Shown here piece by piece: positions 25,342 to 39,896 of a DNA stretch of 64,000 nucleotides. Numbering within the stretch: the first letter of the stretch is position 1; each line of letters starts with the position of its first letter. The notes beneath the pieces were generated by a model, which ran no database searches, was not told the DNA's origin, and saw only the letters and a program-made list of their open reading frames with translations. The translations under genes were made by a program, and so were the position numbers. The stretch is from Helopsaltes ochotensis (lineage: Eukaryota > Chordata > Aves > Passeriformes > Locustellidae): positions 194,277 through 258,276 of the forward strand of contig VXBM01001006.1 in assembly GCA_013400155.1 (NCBI GenBank), in the 5' to 3' direction.

Positions 25342-27942
25342 TATATCATTAGTACCAGTTTTCTTGAAATACTAACTCCTCTGTATGACCTACCTGAACC
25401 TGTTTTTAGCTGGTATCATCTGCTATATACATGGAACAACTAAGATTCTGTTAATATTTTCCTACTGCAGAGAATAACAATTCTGAATTGTAATGGACAT
25501 CTGACTTAAACGATGTGATAGAAAGCATTATTCAGGGTTACAGGCTAAATTTTTGCTTCATGTGAATGTCTCAACACACCCATCATTTAACTTTTTATAG
25601 AACTTAATGTATGCCTAATATACTCGGAGAAGCTACTTACTTCAAATTATCTTTTCTTGAATTCTTTCTCCATTATTGAAATTACGCTGAACAGTCAGTT
25701 TAGACAAGTTAGCCATGACTAAATATTCATTTAAATCCTTTTAGCTCAAACTGGTACAGAACTTTATCATAAGGACCAAATCTTTTCTTATACACACACT
25801 CACCCCCACAATATAGTTAGAGATTAATTTCTTCTCTGTAATTACCATCTTCAATGTCTCAGTAATCCTTTATACAAAGCATTTTTTTGGCCTTTACCCT
25901 GCTGTAATCTGGCCAGCATCCTCCTCTGAGCATCCCTTGTGTTTGTGGACACACAACACAACCGTATTCTCAGACAAAGGCAGAAGAGACAGGGAAATGG
26001 ATTTTGGGCACATGTGCATTCACACACACACATCAAGCAACAGAAAACACTTGTGCAGAAGATTGTTTCATTTAGAAAGACAAACTGCAGAAGGTATAAG
26101 AACACTATATAATGCGTAGAATTTGCAGAGGAAAAAGGGTGTGGTTCAGTGTTTCCTTTATTGATTAAATTTCTGCTTTGAAGCCAAGCTTCCTTCCAAT
26201 GCATTCCCAATACTTTATTCCTCAATCTAGCTGGACAGCAGGAAGAAAGTCCTCAAGCATCAATAAAAGAAATTTGTTTACAATTAATGCATTAGGAAGT
26301 ATTTCGTTCTTTTACAATGTTAATACTGTGACAGAAAATGGAGGAGGTGCTTTTGGATAGCCATATATCAAGTGTAACAAGACTTAGTTCACATTTATAA
26401 CCGAGTAGACATTTTCTACCACTGGCTGCTTTCACTTCCAAATCAACTATTTTAGGTTTAAAAGAGCTTCCAGTGAGGATCAAAATCACTACTTACTGAA
26501 GAATTGATTCAAAACAATAATATATTGAGGCAACTCCTTAATAACTTTTTGGAAGTAGCTGTGCATTTATGATTGCTCCTGATGCACACACACACTCTTT
26601 CCCCAAGCAGGCAAAGAAAGATCAGCATGAGGTCCTACAATCTATTTCAAAGCAAGATTCTAGAAACATTGGAAAAAACTGAAGAACAGTGAATTTTAAG
26701 AAGCATGCATCATAGGAAGTGTTGGTTCATAGTTGGTCTTTTTGTTTGTTCCTCCTTTTCTACCAGAGCAGTTTCTGTTTAGGGTACCTTCCACTTACGT
26801 CATCAAGTGTGCAGTAGTGTGGAACACACATCCTAATTTTCAAATGAAGCTTTAAGCAAAGGAAAGCCTTTCCGCTATTGTCAACCTTATAAAGTCATCT
26901 TTTAATTTCTGGAGCATAACTGATAATTTTGACATCTGCTTGTAAAAATAGTAGATGTTTCTCATACATTTAATTCAGCATTTTGATATTTGCAAATATT
27001 TAAGAATTCCAGTAGTTTATGGGGTTTTTTCTTTCCAAAATCTTTATTCAATCATCTTCCCACATCAGAAGTATTCTTCCTTTGCATTTTTATTTAGCTC
27101 AAGTGTAGTAAGAAACCCTTGAGTTCAAGCCACAGTTCTGTCTATATCTCATCAATTACTTGAATCAATTTTTTTTTAATTCTTCTCAAGTGCAACTTTT
27201 ATGAATACGTTCATCTCCAAGTCTTATGTCTCCAGTTAGCCACATTAGAGATTGTAACTCAATTTGAATTTGCCAATAATTAGTTTAGCCTTTTCCCCAT
27301 TTCTGAATAAGCAGAAACTGTTTGGCCAGAAGGAACTAAGTTCTGAAATACTTGAAATGGAATTAGTACTCAAAGAGAAAAAAAACCCAAAACTCTGACA
27401 CTGAAACCAAGTATGTCAGAGAACACTCGACCAGATTTCTCAATTATGTCAATGTTGGCCCTTGCACAATGTTCGGAGCTGCTTTGAACTGCACACATTA
27501 TTGAGTGCTCATCAACTGGCACATCAACAAGGCCACTGATGCTCAAATGCACAGCTTATCAACATCTCAGAAAATACAGAAAAGAATTGTTTCACAAATG
27601 AGACCGGCAGATTCTAGACAGACAAGAGAGAAAGCGCACAGACATTTTAAGCCTCGCTAGCATTTGTTTTGGAACACTATTATCACTTTGGTAACAGCAG
27701 CCCCATATTAAGTGAGGAAATTAACATTAAGGGGGACATAGAGGAGGTATCATAGGCATAACGAATTTGAACAATCTTGTTATTTCCTGTACTTCCATGT
27801 TAACTACACAGAAGGAGTAAACAATAGCATTTTTCTGAGATTTTCTTCAGACTAGCCACTGACTCAGCTGTGGACTGATTTAGTGCTTATCTACACACTC
27901 TTTACATCTTGCCTTGTTTCTTCATCATATGCACAATTATTC
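25342..27942. other. AT-rich intron, nothing recognised
   Basis: Unique AT-rich sequence with short CA dinucleotide stretches near 26022-26033 and 26585-26596. Confidence 0.55.
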
Positions 27943-27958
27943 TGAATATGCATATTCA
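27943..27958. promoter_or_regulatory. 16-bp palindrome, POU-like
   Basis: tgaatatgcatattca is its own reverse complement. The central atgcatat/atatgcat resembles palindromic POU-dimer sites. Motif evidence only. Confidence 0.25.
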
Positions 27959-30900
27959 TGGAAACCTTATTGTAAAAAGCAATCCTGGTAGTGGGAGAAA
28001 AAGTTCTGTCCCAACAGCTTCAGCTTTTTCAGATTTCAGAGCCTGTCTTCTGCAGGAAACAAAATGAGAACAGTAAAAAATGCTTACAATAATTAAAGTG
28101 ATCCACTTTTTTTCTACTTTCCCCCCTTAAAAGCTCATTTTCCACAGCTCTTTCAAAAAAAAAACAAAGGACTCCAGTGCATATGCACATGGTTACATGT
28201 TCCAAAAGGGATAGGCTACATTTAGGAAGAACACAAGAGAAAAATGGTTTCTAAAAATACTTTGGTTTCAAAATGTGCCATGATGGAAAAAGAGGAACCA
28301 GCACTGTCAGTATCACTCCCTGTGAGGGAGTAGGAAGACAGAAGAAGTATTTCATAATCATTACAGAAGCTCATTACAGCTGGGGGTTGAGCTGCATCCC
28401 CAACCTCCCTTCTCTCCCATGGAGCTACATTGAAATGACAGCCCTATAGTTGCATTCTCTACAGCATGAAATTCACATTTCTCCTGACTTCAAACTAGAT
28501 TTCTTCAATATGACATCCCACTTTTGAGCACCCCATCATAACAACTGGGCAAATAACTTCTATTGCCTTACAATCTCTCATACCATTATAGGTTTCTATT
28601 ATGTCTACCTCTCTCCTCCTAAGGTGAGATGCTCATCATTACCATTCAGCACAGGCCCAAGACACAAAACTTCTCACTGAACCTAATAAGACACAGACCC
28701 ACATATGAACTGGGACAAGGAATGTGACTGCTACCCAGAGGCTATCAGTAATTGCTGTTTGGAAGATAGTTCTTCAGGGCTTGCAATTGCTCTCTTGCTA
28801 AAGCAAGTCCTAACAGCTGCTTCCAGGTCAATTTTTCCAGAGACACACAACAGCAGCACCACCAAGCAGGAAAGGTTACAAGGTCCGCTCTGGTCCCTCT
28901 GCTTCCCTCCATAGCTATGGCTGTGACTATCCAAGCCCGGCAGCCAACATTAACACAGGCAAACATGCAGCAGGCACTGCTGGGCCCCTGCCTGTCTCAT
29001 GCTCTGCTGACTTCCAAGTAATGCAGCAGCTGCTGCACTCTACTTACAGACAGGTTGCCATCTCAGAATACCTGTTCCAGGCAGCAATTTTGAATAGCAC
29101 AATATTCTTCTTGATCTCAGACTTTGGTTTTGGAAAAAAAAACCAACGTGATGGCTGACAGGAAGCCATTTCTCCATGGTTTCCCAGAAGAAACTCCAGA
29201 GGGACAGTATTTTTGAAGTTTTTCTTTGTCTATTTTCTTCGTCTATTTTCTTCAGCATCTCTTTTGATTTTATTTCACACATGCAGCCAGCCAGAAAATA
29301 ATTAAGGAGTTAAACTACGGTATAGTGGGTGTCTTCCTCCCTCTCTTCTCTAAACATTTTCTGAATAGAAGTTAAACCCATTTTTTCCCTGTTATGGACT
29401 GTCTTCTGAAAAGCAAGCAGCTTGATTTCATATTTAAATTTCATTCCTGAATTTTTAACCTGATCTAAAATCTACAACCTCTTATATATTGAGATTTTGA
29501 GAGATGAGCAGGTCCAATCCATTATCAGGCAAAGATTACCCACATGATTAATTTATAGTTTCCCAATACAAAGAAACACACAGAGAAGTCCCTTTTCCTA
29601 ATTGTATCCATGCCTATTCCTGTGAAGATAAGTAAGTTTTGTCCTGAACAGTGAATTTACACAAAAGCCAAAAGATATCCCACACTTTGCTGTCTGCCAG
29701 TAAAGCATTATTGCCTGTACCAACCCCACTAAGCCATGTGTGGCAGAGTAACTACTGTCTACTACAAAGTAGTAACAATAGAAAACTAAGTCATGTGAAT
29801 TTGAGGTACCTACCAAACATCCACTGAAATGGTGCCTTGAATTAGAGTGAGTCAGTGAATGAGTAAGGTCCCTATATTCTAATGCATCAGGAGGAAAGAG
29901 AAAGCCATTATCAGAAAACTGTTTGTCTAGAGAACTGAAGTGGCACCTGAAAGAGCGCAGTAAATAAGTTGCTCCAGATGAACCCCCAAATTCAACACGA
30001 GCCATTGCTTAGGACCAATCTGAGTGCCACTTTCCTAGTTGCAAGCAAACTCTCTGAAGAGGCAGAAGAAAGTTCACACTTCCATAAGTCTTCTACTAAA
30101 GTAAACTCGTGAAATAAGGAAAATAGTCATAAAGTCACAGTATGCTGTGATTTTTATCTATAACTGATCTTACCTTGAGGGCAGAAGGACAATTGCATAC
30201 ATGTAATTTAGTAACTAAATGCAGGAAAGCTCATTCCTCTATCCTGGAAAAAAAAATTTTCTTGCCAGAGGGTAAGAGAAATAGTGGTAAAGTATCTAGA
30301 AGTGAGAGAATCCACCTACAGCAAGGTATTCCCACTCCTAACAGCAGCAAGTTTTGTCAGTGAAATATGAAAAAAGCAGAAGAGAATATTTCCCTGGAGA
30401 AAATATCTCCTTGCAAAAGCTTTCTTACCAATAGCCAAAAAGAGAAAATAATGTTCTCTGGGGACTGACAATACTCAGACCACAGCTTCTTAGTTTAGCC
30501 AAAGCAAATTTTAGATTAGAGCAGTAGAAATGTATTCCAATGAAGGGGTAAACAAGGAGTTGTTCCGGTTGAAAAATAAAGTCCCTCAAGAGGCAACATG
30601 GTACAGATATACAATATAATGAACAGCACAGAAAAAGTAGGTCAGGAACATCTATTCAACATTTCTCATTAAATTAGAAGTAGACAATGCAACTAAATTA
30701 AAATGGGTAACAGGAAAAAAAACCCCTCTTTATATAGAAATACTTATTTATAAAGTAATTACTCTGTCTAATTACAAGAAACAGAAGGCAAGCACTTAGT
30801 AAAAATGCCCTCTCATCCCCCAAAAAAATTTGCAAGGGTCCTCAACAGCGTAAAATGTAACATTTAAAACTATAAGTATTTTGTAAGAACACAAAACCCC

Positions 30901-33900
30901 AGGCTCTAGGTGATAACCATTACCCTGTAACAACCGAGGAGCCTTTCCCCACTGGCAGGTTCTGTGTCTCCCAAGGAGCTCTCTTCACACCTCCCACTGA
31001 AACAGACCCTGGCTTACTGGATATTAATCACTCCTCCAATTAAAAATGCAGTTTCCATATACCTACAAAAATGTCTATATGATACATATGTAAGAAATAA
31101 TTTTCCATTTTAAAATTTTCTTGTGTGCAAAAACAAAAAAAGCTCATTTGTTTTTTAGCATGTCTGAAATAGAGGTAGTTTTCTTCCAGTCCAATTTTAT
31201 TTACAATCAATAATAGTAAATTATCAATGATAAAGGATGCTGTCACATACACATTCTACCTCAACTTTTCAATTTCCATTTCTTGTCAGCACCTAGGCTG
31301 AGAATTTTATTTTTTGTGGTGACTTAGTCAATTTTTTCTAATTACAGATTATTAAATTGGTGGAGGAGTGCTGGAGGTCACAATAAAAAAAAAAAAGTTG
31401 CCGGCTATTCTTTTTTACCTTCATTTAATAAAAAGTGAACATTACCATACCTAATTTTATAATTTAACTTGCAATGTGGTTTCATGATTAGCCTTACAAA
31501 CTTTCAGGGAGACTGAGAAACAGAATAAATACAGTTGAACAAGTCAATCCTTCTAAGTTTTCAGCCTTATACTATTGATGTTTTGGTCACAAACGAAAGC
31601 AATTAGAGTTTTCTACATGTTAGCATGTAGAAGTGAAGCAGTCTATCTGTAAAACTCTGATGGACAACTACTTTCCTGAGCTCCTACTACATCCTACTTG
31701 AATATTCCTGATTTCTGTTAATTTAAAGCAACTTATTGCTATTCCAATAGCAAAATCTCTAGCCCAAGAACAGCACACAAAGTAGGTACAGGGAACAGTT
31801 CAAAGGGATCAGACACAACACTTAACTCACCTGCAGGAAAATAAGGGGCATGGATTGTCACATATGGTAAGGTTAAGCTCCTCGTATCAAACAGAAAAAC
31901 TGAACAGTTGAAAGATACTCAGTTGAGCAGCAGGCATGTTAAAAAAAGAAATTACTTCAGGAGAGTTATGTGCTGAGATTCATTTATTATGCATTACACT
32001 AAGCTATCATCTTCATAAAACCAAGAGTTACATATCTCAAGTGACACAACTCAAACTGTTCAGTGGCAAAATTTGAATTAACCTCCCAGAAAACTACCTC
32101 TTCAATGAGTTTTACCGTACATTATATTGCAGTCCAGTCTGTATTAACCATCATTGTCATGGCTATCCGTTCCATCAGGATTCATAACATCAATTTTTCA
32201 CTTCCTGTATCCCAACACACCATGAATAATACCAGCTATCTATTTCACAGATTTCATTCCTTATATTTTTATTGCCTGGCTTGGTCTTTCTCATCTTGCA
32301 AACTGTTTCTTTAATGTTTGTTTTTATACATTAAACACACTCCATTGTCAGGAAAAATAATGAATACTAGAAGAGCTGCATTCACAAGCAGATACTCAAG
32401 AAAAACTGTAAAGAAAGTAAAAAGAAAATTCTGCCCTTACTCAAAAGTTTCATCCTCATGGACACCAACTCCATAGTTTCTACAACATAAATAGTAAAAA
32501 TAACCCCATAATTCCCATGTCACCTAACGATTCAGAGAATTCGCCATCTTGAAGTGTCATTGAGAATATTCTCATTATTGCAGAATTTAGAGTTCCAATT
32601 TGTTCAGTTTGTCATGGAGATTCTGCAATTGATAGAGAAGTAGAATAGTAATGCCTCAAACTTTATTTGAGAGCCAGATGGCAACAACATTTACATAATC
32701 CATCTCAGCTTTCTGCTACTGTTTATAGTCTTCGATACTTGTTTTCTTTTCCTTGCCTGCAGAGTATGAATGCAAAAGCAAATCTACGTCAAAGAAGCTG
32801 TATGCTTAATCATGGAAACATAAGTATAATGGGAACAAAAGAGTGAAGTTCCACCCAGAAGAGTCGTACAAAAAAAGCAGTGGATAAGATGATATATTAT
32901 TTCCAAAGGGCCTTAGTCTACCAAGTTGCTACTTTTAATTAAGTTTGGAAGCTTTTGAAAATGCACGTCCTAGTTCACATACTTTGCATGAAATCACATA
33001 TTAAAGTCTCCTTTTAGTAGGATTATTAATTAGTATTAATTTAGTACAATATGCCAAAAGATTGAACGTTTTCTTTTATCCTAGAAATTGTTCAGTGACA
33101 AACCTTCCAAGATCATCTTCCTTCCAAGAACATCTTCCACCACAATTCTTAAAAGGGAAAACAACAGAAGAAAAACCAAGGAGTAATACTTCCCTCCATA
33201 CATATGCTCAACTCATTATCACCACCACACATTTGATGCTACAAAGAGGACAATAGATCTTTAAGACCAGACCATAAAACACACACACACAATTACTACA
33301 ACTGAAAAGGAAGTTTAAATGTTCTACAGTAGTTCAGTGTATGTTATAAACCCAAGTAAATTATTTAAATGCTAATTTCATTTAAAACTAAATCCTTCTT
33401 AGGAAAAAGACATTACTCATTTTCAAAGGACAAAATGAAACCTAAATAGCTAGGAAAGACACTGTTTAGTTGTACCCAAGTAGCACATAAAAATCTTTTA
33501 AGTACAGAGCATGGGAAAATAATGCAATGTACTTCTTTCTAAATTAATTAAAAATTTAGGTATAGAAGCTGTATTAGGAATTCAACTGATATCAACCTAC
33601 TGACATGCTGACCTATTGAAATTCACTTGAAAAACCTAAAATTCTGCTGGATATCATAAAATCATTACAGAAATAAGGAAATAGCTCCCAACACAGCTAA
33701 ATAAATGTAAACTTAATTGTGATAGTTCCTTTACTGTTCTTATCACTTGACAGTCACTGCTGCTGTTCTGTTCAGACAGGACTAGCCCAAGTATTCAAAT
33801 TTAGTCAAAACCCTTGACTTTTTTTTCCCCAAGAAGTATTACAAAAAGATTCAAGAATTGCTTTTTTGAAAGAATAAACCCAGGTGCAAATAAAAATAGA

Positions 33901-36709
33901 ATGGGTAAGTTTGGTAAATGGTTTAAATATTATCACCTGAAGTTATATAGTCTTTTAAAGAATCGATCATTCTGTCCTTCATCTCCTTCTCCTTTGCTAG
34001 CAGAAGCAAATATAGAGAGGGGAGATACACCTAGAAAAGTACATCTATAACATCTACATGCTGACTTATCAGATACAGTGAAATTTTTAAACATTTAGTG
34101 GCATATCATTCAATAAAAATGAAAGATTAATTCTCTTCTCCCTCCCTGCTTTATTCTAGTACAAATGTCTGATTTCACAGTCTACATAAAATGTACTTGT
34201 TTTAACATGAATAAACATTCAGTCACTGTTCAGGACTTAGCCATCAACACCCAACTGAAATAGCTGTTTTGCCTTTGTGGAGCCAAGGGGAGTATTGCCC
34301 AGCTTTAGCCCACCATGTGAGGAGGTACAGATCTGCCACTCAGTCAAGTCACAGACACCATTAGTTCAGATTCAGAGACGCGTGTTCCCCTCAACCCTAC
34401 TTCTTGTGGAGGACTCAGGAAATACAAAAAAGCCATTGAACAGTGAGAAAATGGTCTAATTCTTCCTCACATTTAAGGGTACACCACAGAAAAATGGAAG
34501 CTGGCAGTGAAGACTGACTAGGTCAGTCAGGCAGAATGTATTCAGCTAATAAATTTAAATGTGTTTTACCTGTGACGTAAGTGACCACATTAAGAATTCT
34601 CCCCACCACTCTATTCATCAAACATCGACCAAACAGCTCCAAATAGGAATGAAAATTCCCTGTTCTATGCAAAGAAGCATATGTCAATGTCCATGCTCAA
34701 TCGTTTTAAAAAACAAAAGCCTTGGGGCCATAAATTTTTATCATACAAGGGTAAGTTTACCACAGGAGAAGCTCAAGTTAATGGAGCTGCGCCTGTATAC
34801 AGCAGCCAAGCAGTTGACCTCAATTAACTCTGCTACTTCAAAATATGCCTTTAGAAAATACAATTGCTATGTAAATACAATGGCTCCTTGCTATCCACAT
34901 ACAGCTAGGGTTTGTTCATGGCAATCATTCCAAAATAATAGACTCCCTGGGTAATCATTAATATGGTGCATCTTACGCAGTGATCGAGTATTTTTGACAG
35001 AAGGGAGCTCCTCCCTGTGAGTCAGGTTCCATGGCATCACCAAACTTCTCCTGTTGTTCTGACCAAAATAATTCACTTTCTCCTGAGCAAAAGTCAAATG
35101 AAAGCCTTGCACTGGAAGTGACTAAGTACAATTAAAATAGGACTGAATAACAAAGAATCACTCTTCTTTCCTCCTTCCATTTTGCCCAAATATCCTATAC
35201 TCCAAACTTAATAAAAAATACAGAAAGCCCTATATTTAGCAGTTTATCACCAAATAATTACAACTGATCTTGGGAATACAACATATTTTGTCCAAGATAT
35301 ATATGTTTATTAAATATGATGTTAACAAGCTATCACATTTCATTTTTTTGGAGGCATGTTGTTTCCAGACATTCCAAAAATATGGACATGAGCGCATACA
35401 GTTACACAAACTTAATACCAGGATAAACTTTTTCTACGTATACATTGTAAAAAGGGAAGAGAAGAACACAACTAAAATATACCAAACACTGCTTACTGTT
35501 TTGATTTTTGACAAGTAGATACTTTCACATACAATTGCATTTCAAAATTCCATAGTACATGTTACTTACACTTTATCTCAACCATGACATCCAGAAACTA
35601 CCTTTCATACAAAAATATAAAAATTAGGAGTTTATTTCCTCTGAACTTAAATAGAAACAAAGATATTTCAAAGAAGTAAAAAAATACATACAGTATCTGT
35701 CAATTAACTCTGAAGTAACTTCTAATATTTCACAAATGTAAGGATAGAAATTTTTTCCTAGGCTTGCAAATGAGCATAAAAAGAGATTGATTTGCTGTGT
35801 GTCATAAAACAAAACTGAGGAACAGATAGAAACAGAACACAGTTTCCTTATTCTCACCCCAGGCCCTGCACACTGTGGCATAATTACTATGGCTAAAACT
35901 ATACTGCAAGCAATTTGTGGCTGACAGCAGCCAGACGGTAATTAAAGGACATAAATGAACAATGCAAATCCCACAGTGGAAGTCCCTAAAATACCTTGTT
36001 TAATCCCTAAAGAAATTTATTTAGGTTTTGTCAAAATTGAAAAGGGCAACTAGAGGTTTTTTCTCCATTAAATATTGAAATAAGAAGCCTGTGATAAAAA
36101 CTTTAAGGTTTAAATATTAATAATAAACAATCTGATTCTATACTTGGTCTACAGTTGTCAGGTGTCCCGAAGCAACTCAAGAATCTCCCCCAAATCAGTT
36201 CTACACAAGCATTTCATTTTTAGAGAGGAAAAACTTCAAGCCCCTGAAAAACCTGCACATTAAATATTATACCAATACTTAGACTCAGGCACACCAACCC
36301 CCACTATTCCTGGACCTTTGCTTCAGCTACAGTAATGTCTGACAGGATCCTGCCCAAAGTCTTTTCCTCAGACCTGTCCTTCAGGAGCTCTGGGAATGGA
36401 TATATAATGAAGTTGTGCTCTTAGCCCATCACCCAGCACAGATGGGAGCGCTCCGGAAGGAGCAAGCTGTCCAGGGCAATCCTGAAAGCCAACTAACATC
36501 AGCTAAAGCAGAACTGAAGAAAGCAGCTGTCCCATCGCATCTTCTGCACCGTGATTGCTGGGCTGCAGCATCTGCTGAAGACATTACGTCAAAGATACAA
36601 AGAGATGCTTCCCCCACTTCAACATGAAAGTAATCTTTAGATCACTGTTTATAAATATGAAAAATTTTTGACCCGTTCTGCATCCGCAAAGAATAAAGTA
36701 GCTGCAAAA
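27959..36709. other. AT-rich intron, nothing recognised
   Basis: About 8.7 kb of mostly unique AT-rich sequence. It holds short A runs, a 9-bp hairpin (ttctacatg/catgtagaa, 31611-31632) and a CA run near 33281-33292. No exon, RNA gene or transposon fragment was recognised, although old unrecognised repeats are likely. Confidence 0.5.
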
Positions 36710-36757
36710 GACTTAGTAGAGCAAAGAAGCTGCAAAGGAGAGCTTCTTTACTAAGTC
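36710..36757. repeat. Imperfect hairpin, 17-bp stem
   Basis: gacttagt (36710-36717) pairs with actaagtc (36750-36757), and aaagaagct (36723-36731) pairs with agcttcttt (36741-36749). A 5-base bulge lies on the left arm, and the loop is 9 bases. The shape is pre-miRNA-like but short. Confidence 0.6.
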
Positions 36758-38234
36758 TGTATTTTCTGAGTGTGCCAACAGAGAAAATGGCATTGAAATT
36801 AATGAGTGACTGAGGTAAAAATCTGGTCTTTATTTCCTTGTGTGCAATCAGGGATACTAGATGTTCAGTGATGCATGCATCACCTTCCACGGACACACTC
36901 AAAGCCTGGGGACAAGACAGTGTGGGGAGAGGTACCCCCACTGATATCCCCATGTGCTTCATGGCCACCTTTAAGTCCAAGATCAGACAAGCAGGACTTC
37001 AGGGAGATTCTGTATCTCTGCTGTGGAAGATGTAATGACGTTCCACAGACCATACGCTACAGTTCAGCAATCTCCCCGACAATTAAAGGGCATTCATTTC
37101 TACATGGTAAAGCAAATATTCCAGATTACCTTATCTTTCAGTCATACCTTACATACTTCAACTTATTCATAAATTCAGTAGCTCACTACTTGGCAAAGTG
37201 ATACCTTACCTAAAATACTTCATATTAAAAGTACTTAGTTTGCCAAGTTTGCCTCCTATGAATTCAGTTAAGAAACACACAGACACCCTCAAATAAAGCC
37301 CATAACATGAAATGGCCCAAGAACATTCAATGAAAGCACTATTGAATAAAAAAGCCAAAACTGAGCTAAATGACAGCAAAGGGGGAGATTTTAACAGACT
37401 TAATTGTTTCAAACACTGTCAAGGGCCACAGAAGAAACAGAAGGGCAATCTCACTTAAAAGGACTTTTTTTTTGCCAGTCACAAGAGCAGAAACCCTTGT
37501 TCTAGATGACAAGTACTACAGAGATGCATTGCAAAATGTCATTGTACAAACTCTCTCAATGTAAAGACTTACACAAAAAGTACTTAAGCAAGAGGTTTAA
37601 GGTTACCTTCACACAGTATATTTACCATTACTTTTGCTGCAGTTAAATCAGTTCAAGTGTGTACATAAAACACATCCATTTCTGAAACCCTACAGTAGGA
37701 AGTTAGTTTCTGTGGCAACACAGCAACTGTGGGATGCTTTGGGGGGAGGTTATTTGCTTTTAACAGATGGGAAAAAATATAATGCTGTTCTCAAGCTTAA
37801 GTTTCATTTCAGATTTGCTTATATTAAGCCTTAAGGCAGAAATCTGTGGTCGGACTTTTTATAATTTTATATTTTAATTGAACAGTGTAAGGCTTGTTAA
37901 AATCAGCTTTACAATGTATGATGAGACTAAGCAGAAATAGCTACGGCATATCACTCCTTAGGTACTTCTCATGATTTTTTGAAAAAAATAATTTTAAATA
38001 GGTAAAGATGTTCCAAAGCTTGAAATTTATCATTAAAGCATTCCACATTTAATAAAATATATTTATTCCCATTTAGCATAGCATTAGTCATTTATCTAAC
38101 CTAGTAGAGCTTATAGCTTCAAATGCAGAAGCCTAGGAAGAGATCATGGTCTGTACTGTGAAGATTCTGAAACAAACCTAGTAAAGGCTACAATATAAAC
38201 AAAGACACACAGGCACATACCTACACAATATCCT
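36758..38234. other. AT-rich intron, nothing recognised
   Basis: Unique sequence. No feature could be supported. Confidence 0.5.
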
Positions 38235-38985
38235 GCTACAATACAGTGACTGGCCTGCTAGTCCAGAGAGGAGCAGCAGGTAGTGTCTACCTAGACTTCA
38301 GCAAGGCCTTTGACACTATGTCTTGTAAGACTGTCCTGGAGAAGCTGATAAAGTGCAGTCAGGATGAGCCAATAGCAAAGTAGATGAAAACTGTCTGGAC
38401 GGCCAGGCCCATGGGTTTTGGTCAGAGACTGGTGACCAGTGGCACAGTCAGGCTGCAGGCTGCTAACCAGTGGTGTACTCCAGGAGTCAACACTACACAC
38501 AATCCTGCCGACATGGGCAGAGCAGACTCTCAGCAAGGTGGCTGATGACACAAAACAGGAGGGAGTGCATCTGAGGGGATCTCAACAGGCTGCAGAAATG
38601 GGTTGATGGGAACATCCTGAAACTCAGCCATGGGAATTGCAAAGCCCTGCACCTGACACAGAACAAACCCAGGCACCAGTACATACAGGGAGTGGGGGCA
38701 ATTATCTGGAAAGCATCTTGTAAGGGAAGTATCTGGGAGTCTCAGTGGACACCGAGTTGAACATGAGCCAGCCGTGGGCACAATGGTACTCTAAGCTGCA
38801 CAGCATTGCCAGTGAGAATGGTGATCCTTCCCCTCTATTCAGCACTGGGGGTGGCCACACATGAAACAGATGGAACTGTATCCATTTCTGGGCTCCAGAG
38901 GGCAACAGGCATGAACATAATGGAAAGCACCCAACAAAAGGTCACAAAGATGATGAAGGGATTGCAATGCAGAGTTGAAGAAAAC
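38235..38985 (+). pseudogene. CR1 LINE ORF2 fragment (reverse transcriptase region), dead
   Basis: The plus strand at 38285-38317 encodes VYLDFSKAFDT, the conserved palm-domain A motif of the CR1 reverse transcriptase. About 250 bases on, VADDT (38538-38552) corresponds to the catalytic FADD motif but lies in a different frame, so at least one indel separates them. Downstream sequence (agtatctgggagtctcagtg, aacatgagccagc, cccctctattcagcactggg) follows the CR1 ORF2 C-terminal region. Both ends are truncated, and stops and frameshifts are present. It is a relic of a retrotransposon, not a gene. Confidence 0.85.
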
Positions 38986-39176
38986 TTGCTGCAAAAATGC
39001 TGGTAAACAAGGTGTTTAACAGCTTTGCATAATTACATGCTTGTCAATATTCATTGAGCATAAAACTTTATATGACATGTAGTAAAGGAAAGAAAAGAGA
39101 AAGTCTGCTGAAGTCCAGCTTATGCTAGCACTTCTTTGCAGAAAGTGGCAGGGGAAAAAATAAGATAATAGAAGCA

Positions 39177-39896
39177 GAATCATCAACATCCTTGGGTTGG
39201 AAGGAACATTAAAGATCATATAGTTTCAACCTCAGGAGCATAGGCAGGGATGCCACTCATTAGACCAGGTTGCTCAAAGTCCCCTCTAACTGGGCCTTGA
39301 ACACTTTCAGGGACAGGGAATCCACAACTTCACTGGCCAACCTGTTCTAGTGCCCCATTACCCTCTGAGTAAAAGATTTGTTTTAAACATCTAATCTAAA
39401 TCTCTCACCACTTTAAGCCATTCCCCCTTGCTCTATCACTATCTGCTTGTGTAAAGAGTCACTCTACCTTTTTTTTTTTTTTATAAGTCCCCTTTAGGTA
39501 GTGGAAGACTGCCCTGAAGTGATCCCAAAGCCTTGCCTTCTCCAGGCCGAACAACCCCAGCTCTCCCAGCCTGTCTTTGCAGCAGACTTGCTCCAGCCCC
39601 TCTATCCATCCATATTCATGGCCCTCCTCTGGAGCCACTCTAACAGGCCTGTCTGGTGTTGAAGACCCCAGAGCTGGCCGCAGCATTTCAGGTCAGATCT
39701 CAGCAGAGCAGAGAAGAACATCTGAATCCCCTCCCTTGACCTGCTGCTCACAATGCTTTTGATGCAGCCCAGAATGCATTTGGCCTTTTCGGCTGTGAGT
39801 GCACACTGCTGGCTCACCTCCAGATTTTTAGCAATGAGAATCCCAAGTCCTTCTCTGTTGGGCTGCTCTGAATGTCTTCTCTCAATCTGTACAGGG
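39177..39896 (-). mobile_element. CR1 LINE 3' fragment (ORF2 C-terminus plus 3' UTR)
   Basis: On the minus strand the element runs from about 39896 to a terminal atgattct at 39184-39177. It includes the ORF2 C-terminal signature RLGELGLFGLEKARLWD and YLKGTY, the 3' UTR motif gagcaacctggtctaatgag, and ttccttccaacccaagg before the end. An A run of 14 (plus strand T 39469-39482) interrupts the coding part after YLKGTY. The copy is 5'-truncated and moderately diverged. It is one of the clearest signs of an avian genome here. Confidence 0.93.

Noticed and set aside
39459..39817. Minus-strand frames of 71-75 codons with protein-like sequence
   Set aside because: They are real coding relics, but of CR1 ORF2, interrupted by frameshifts. 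They are annotated as a transposon, not a gene.
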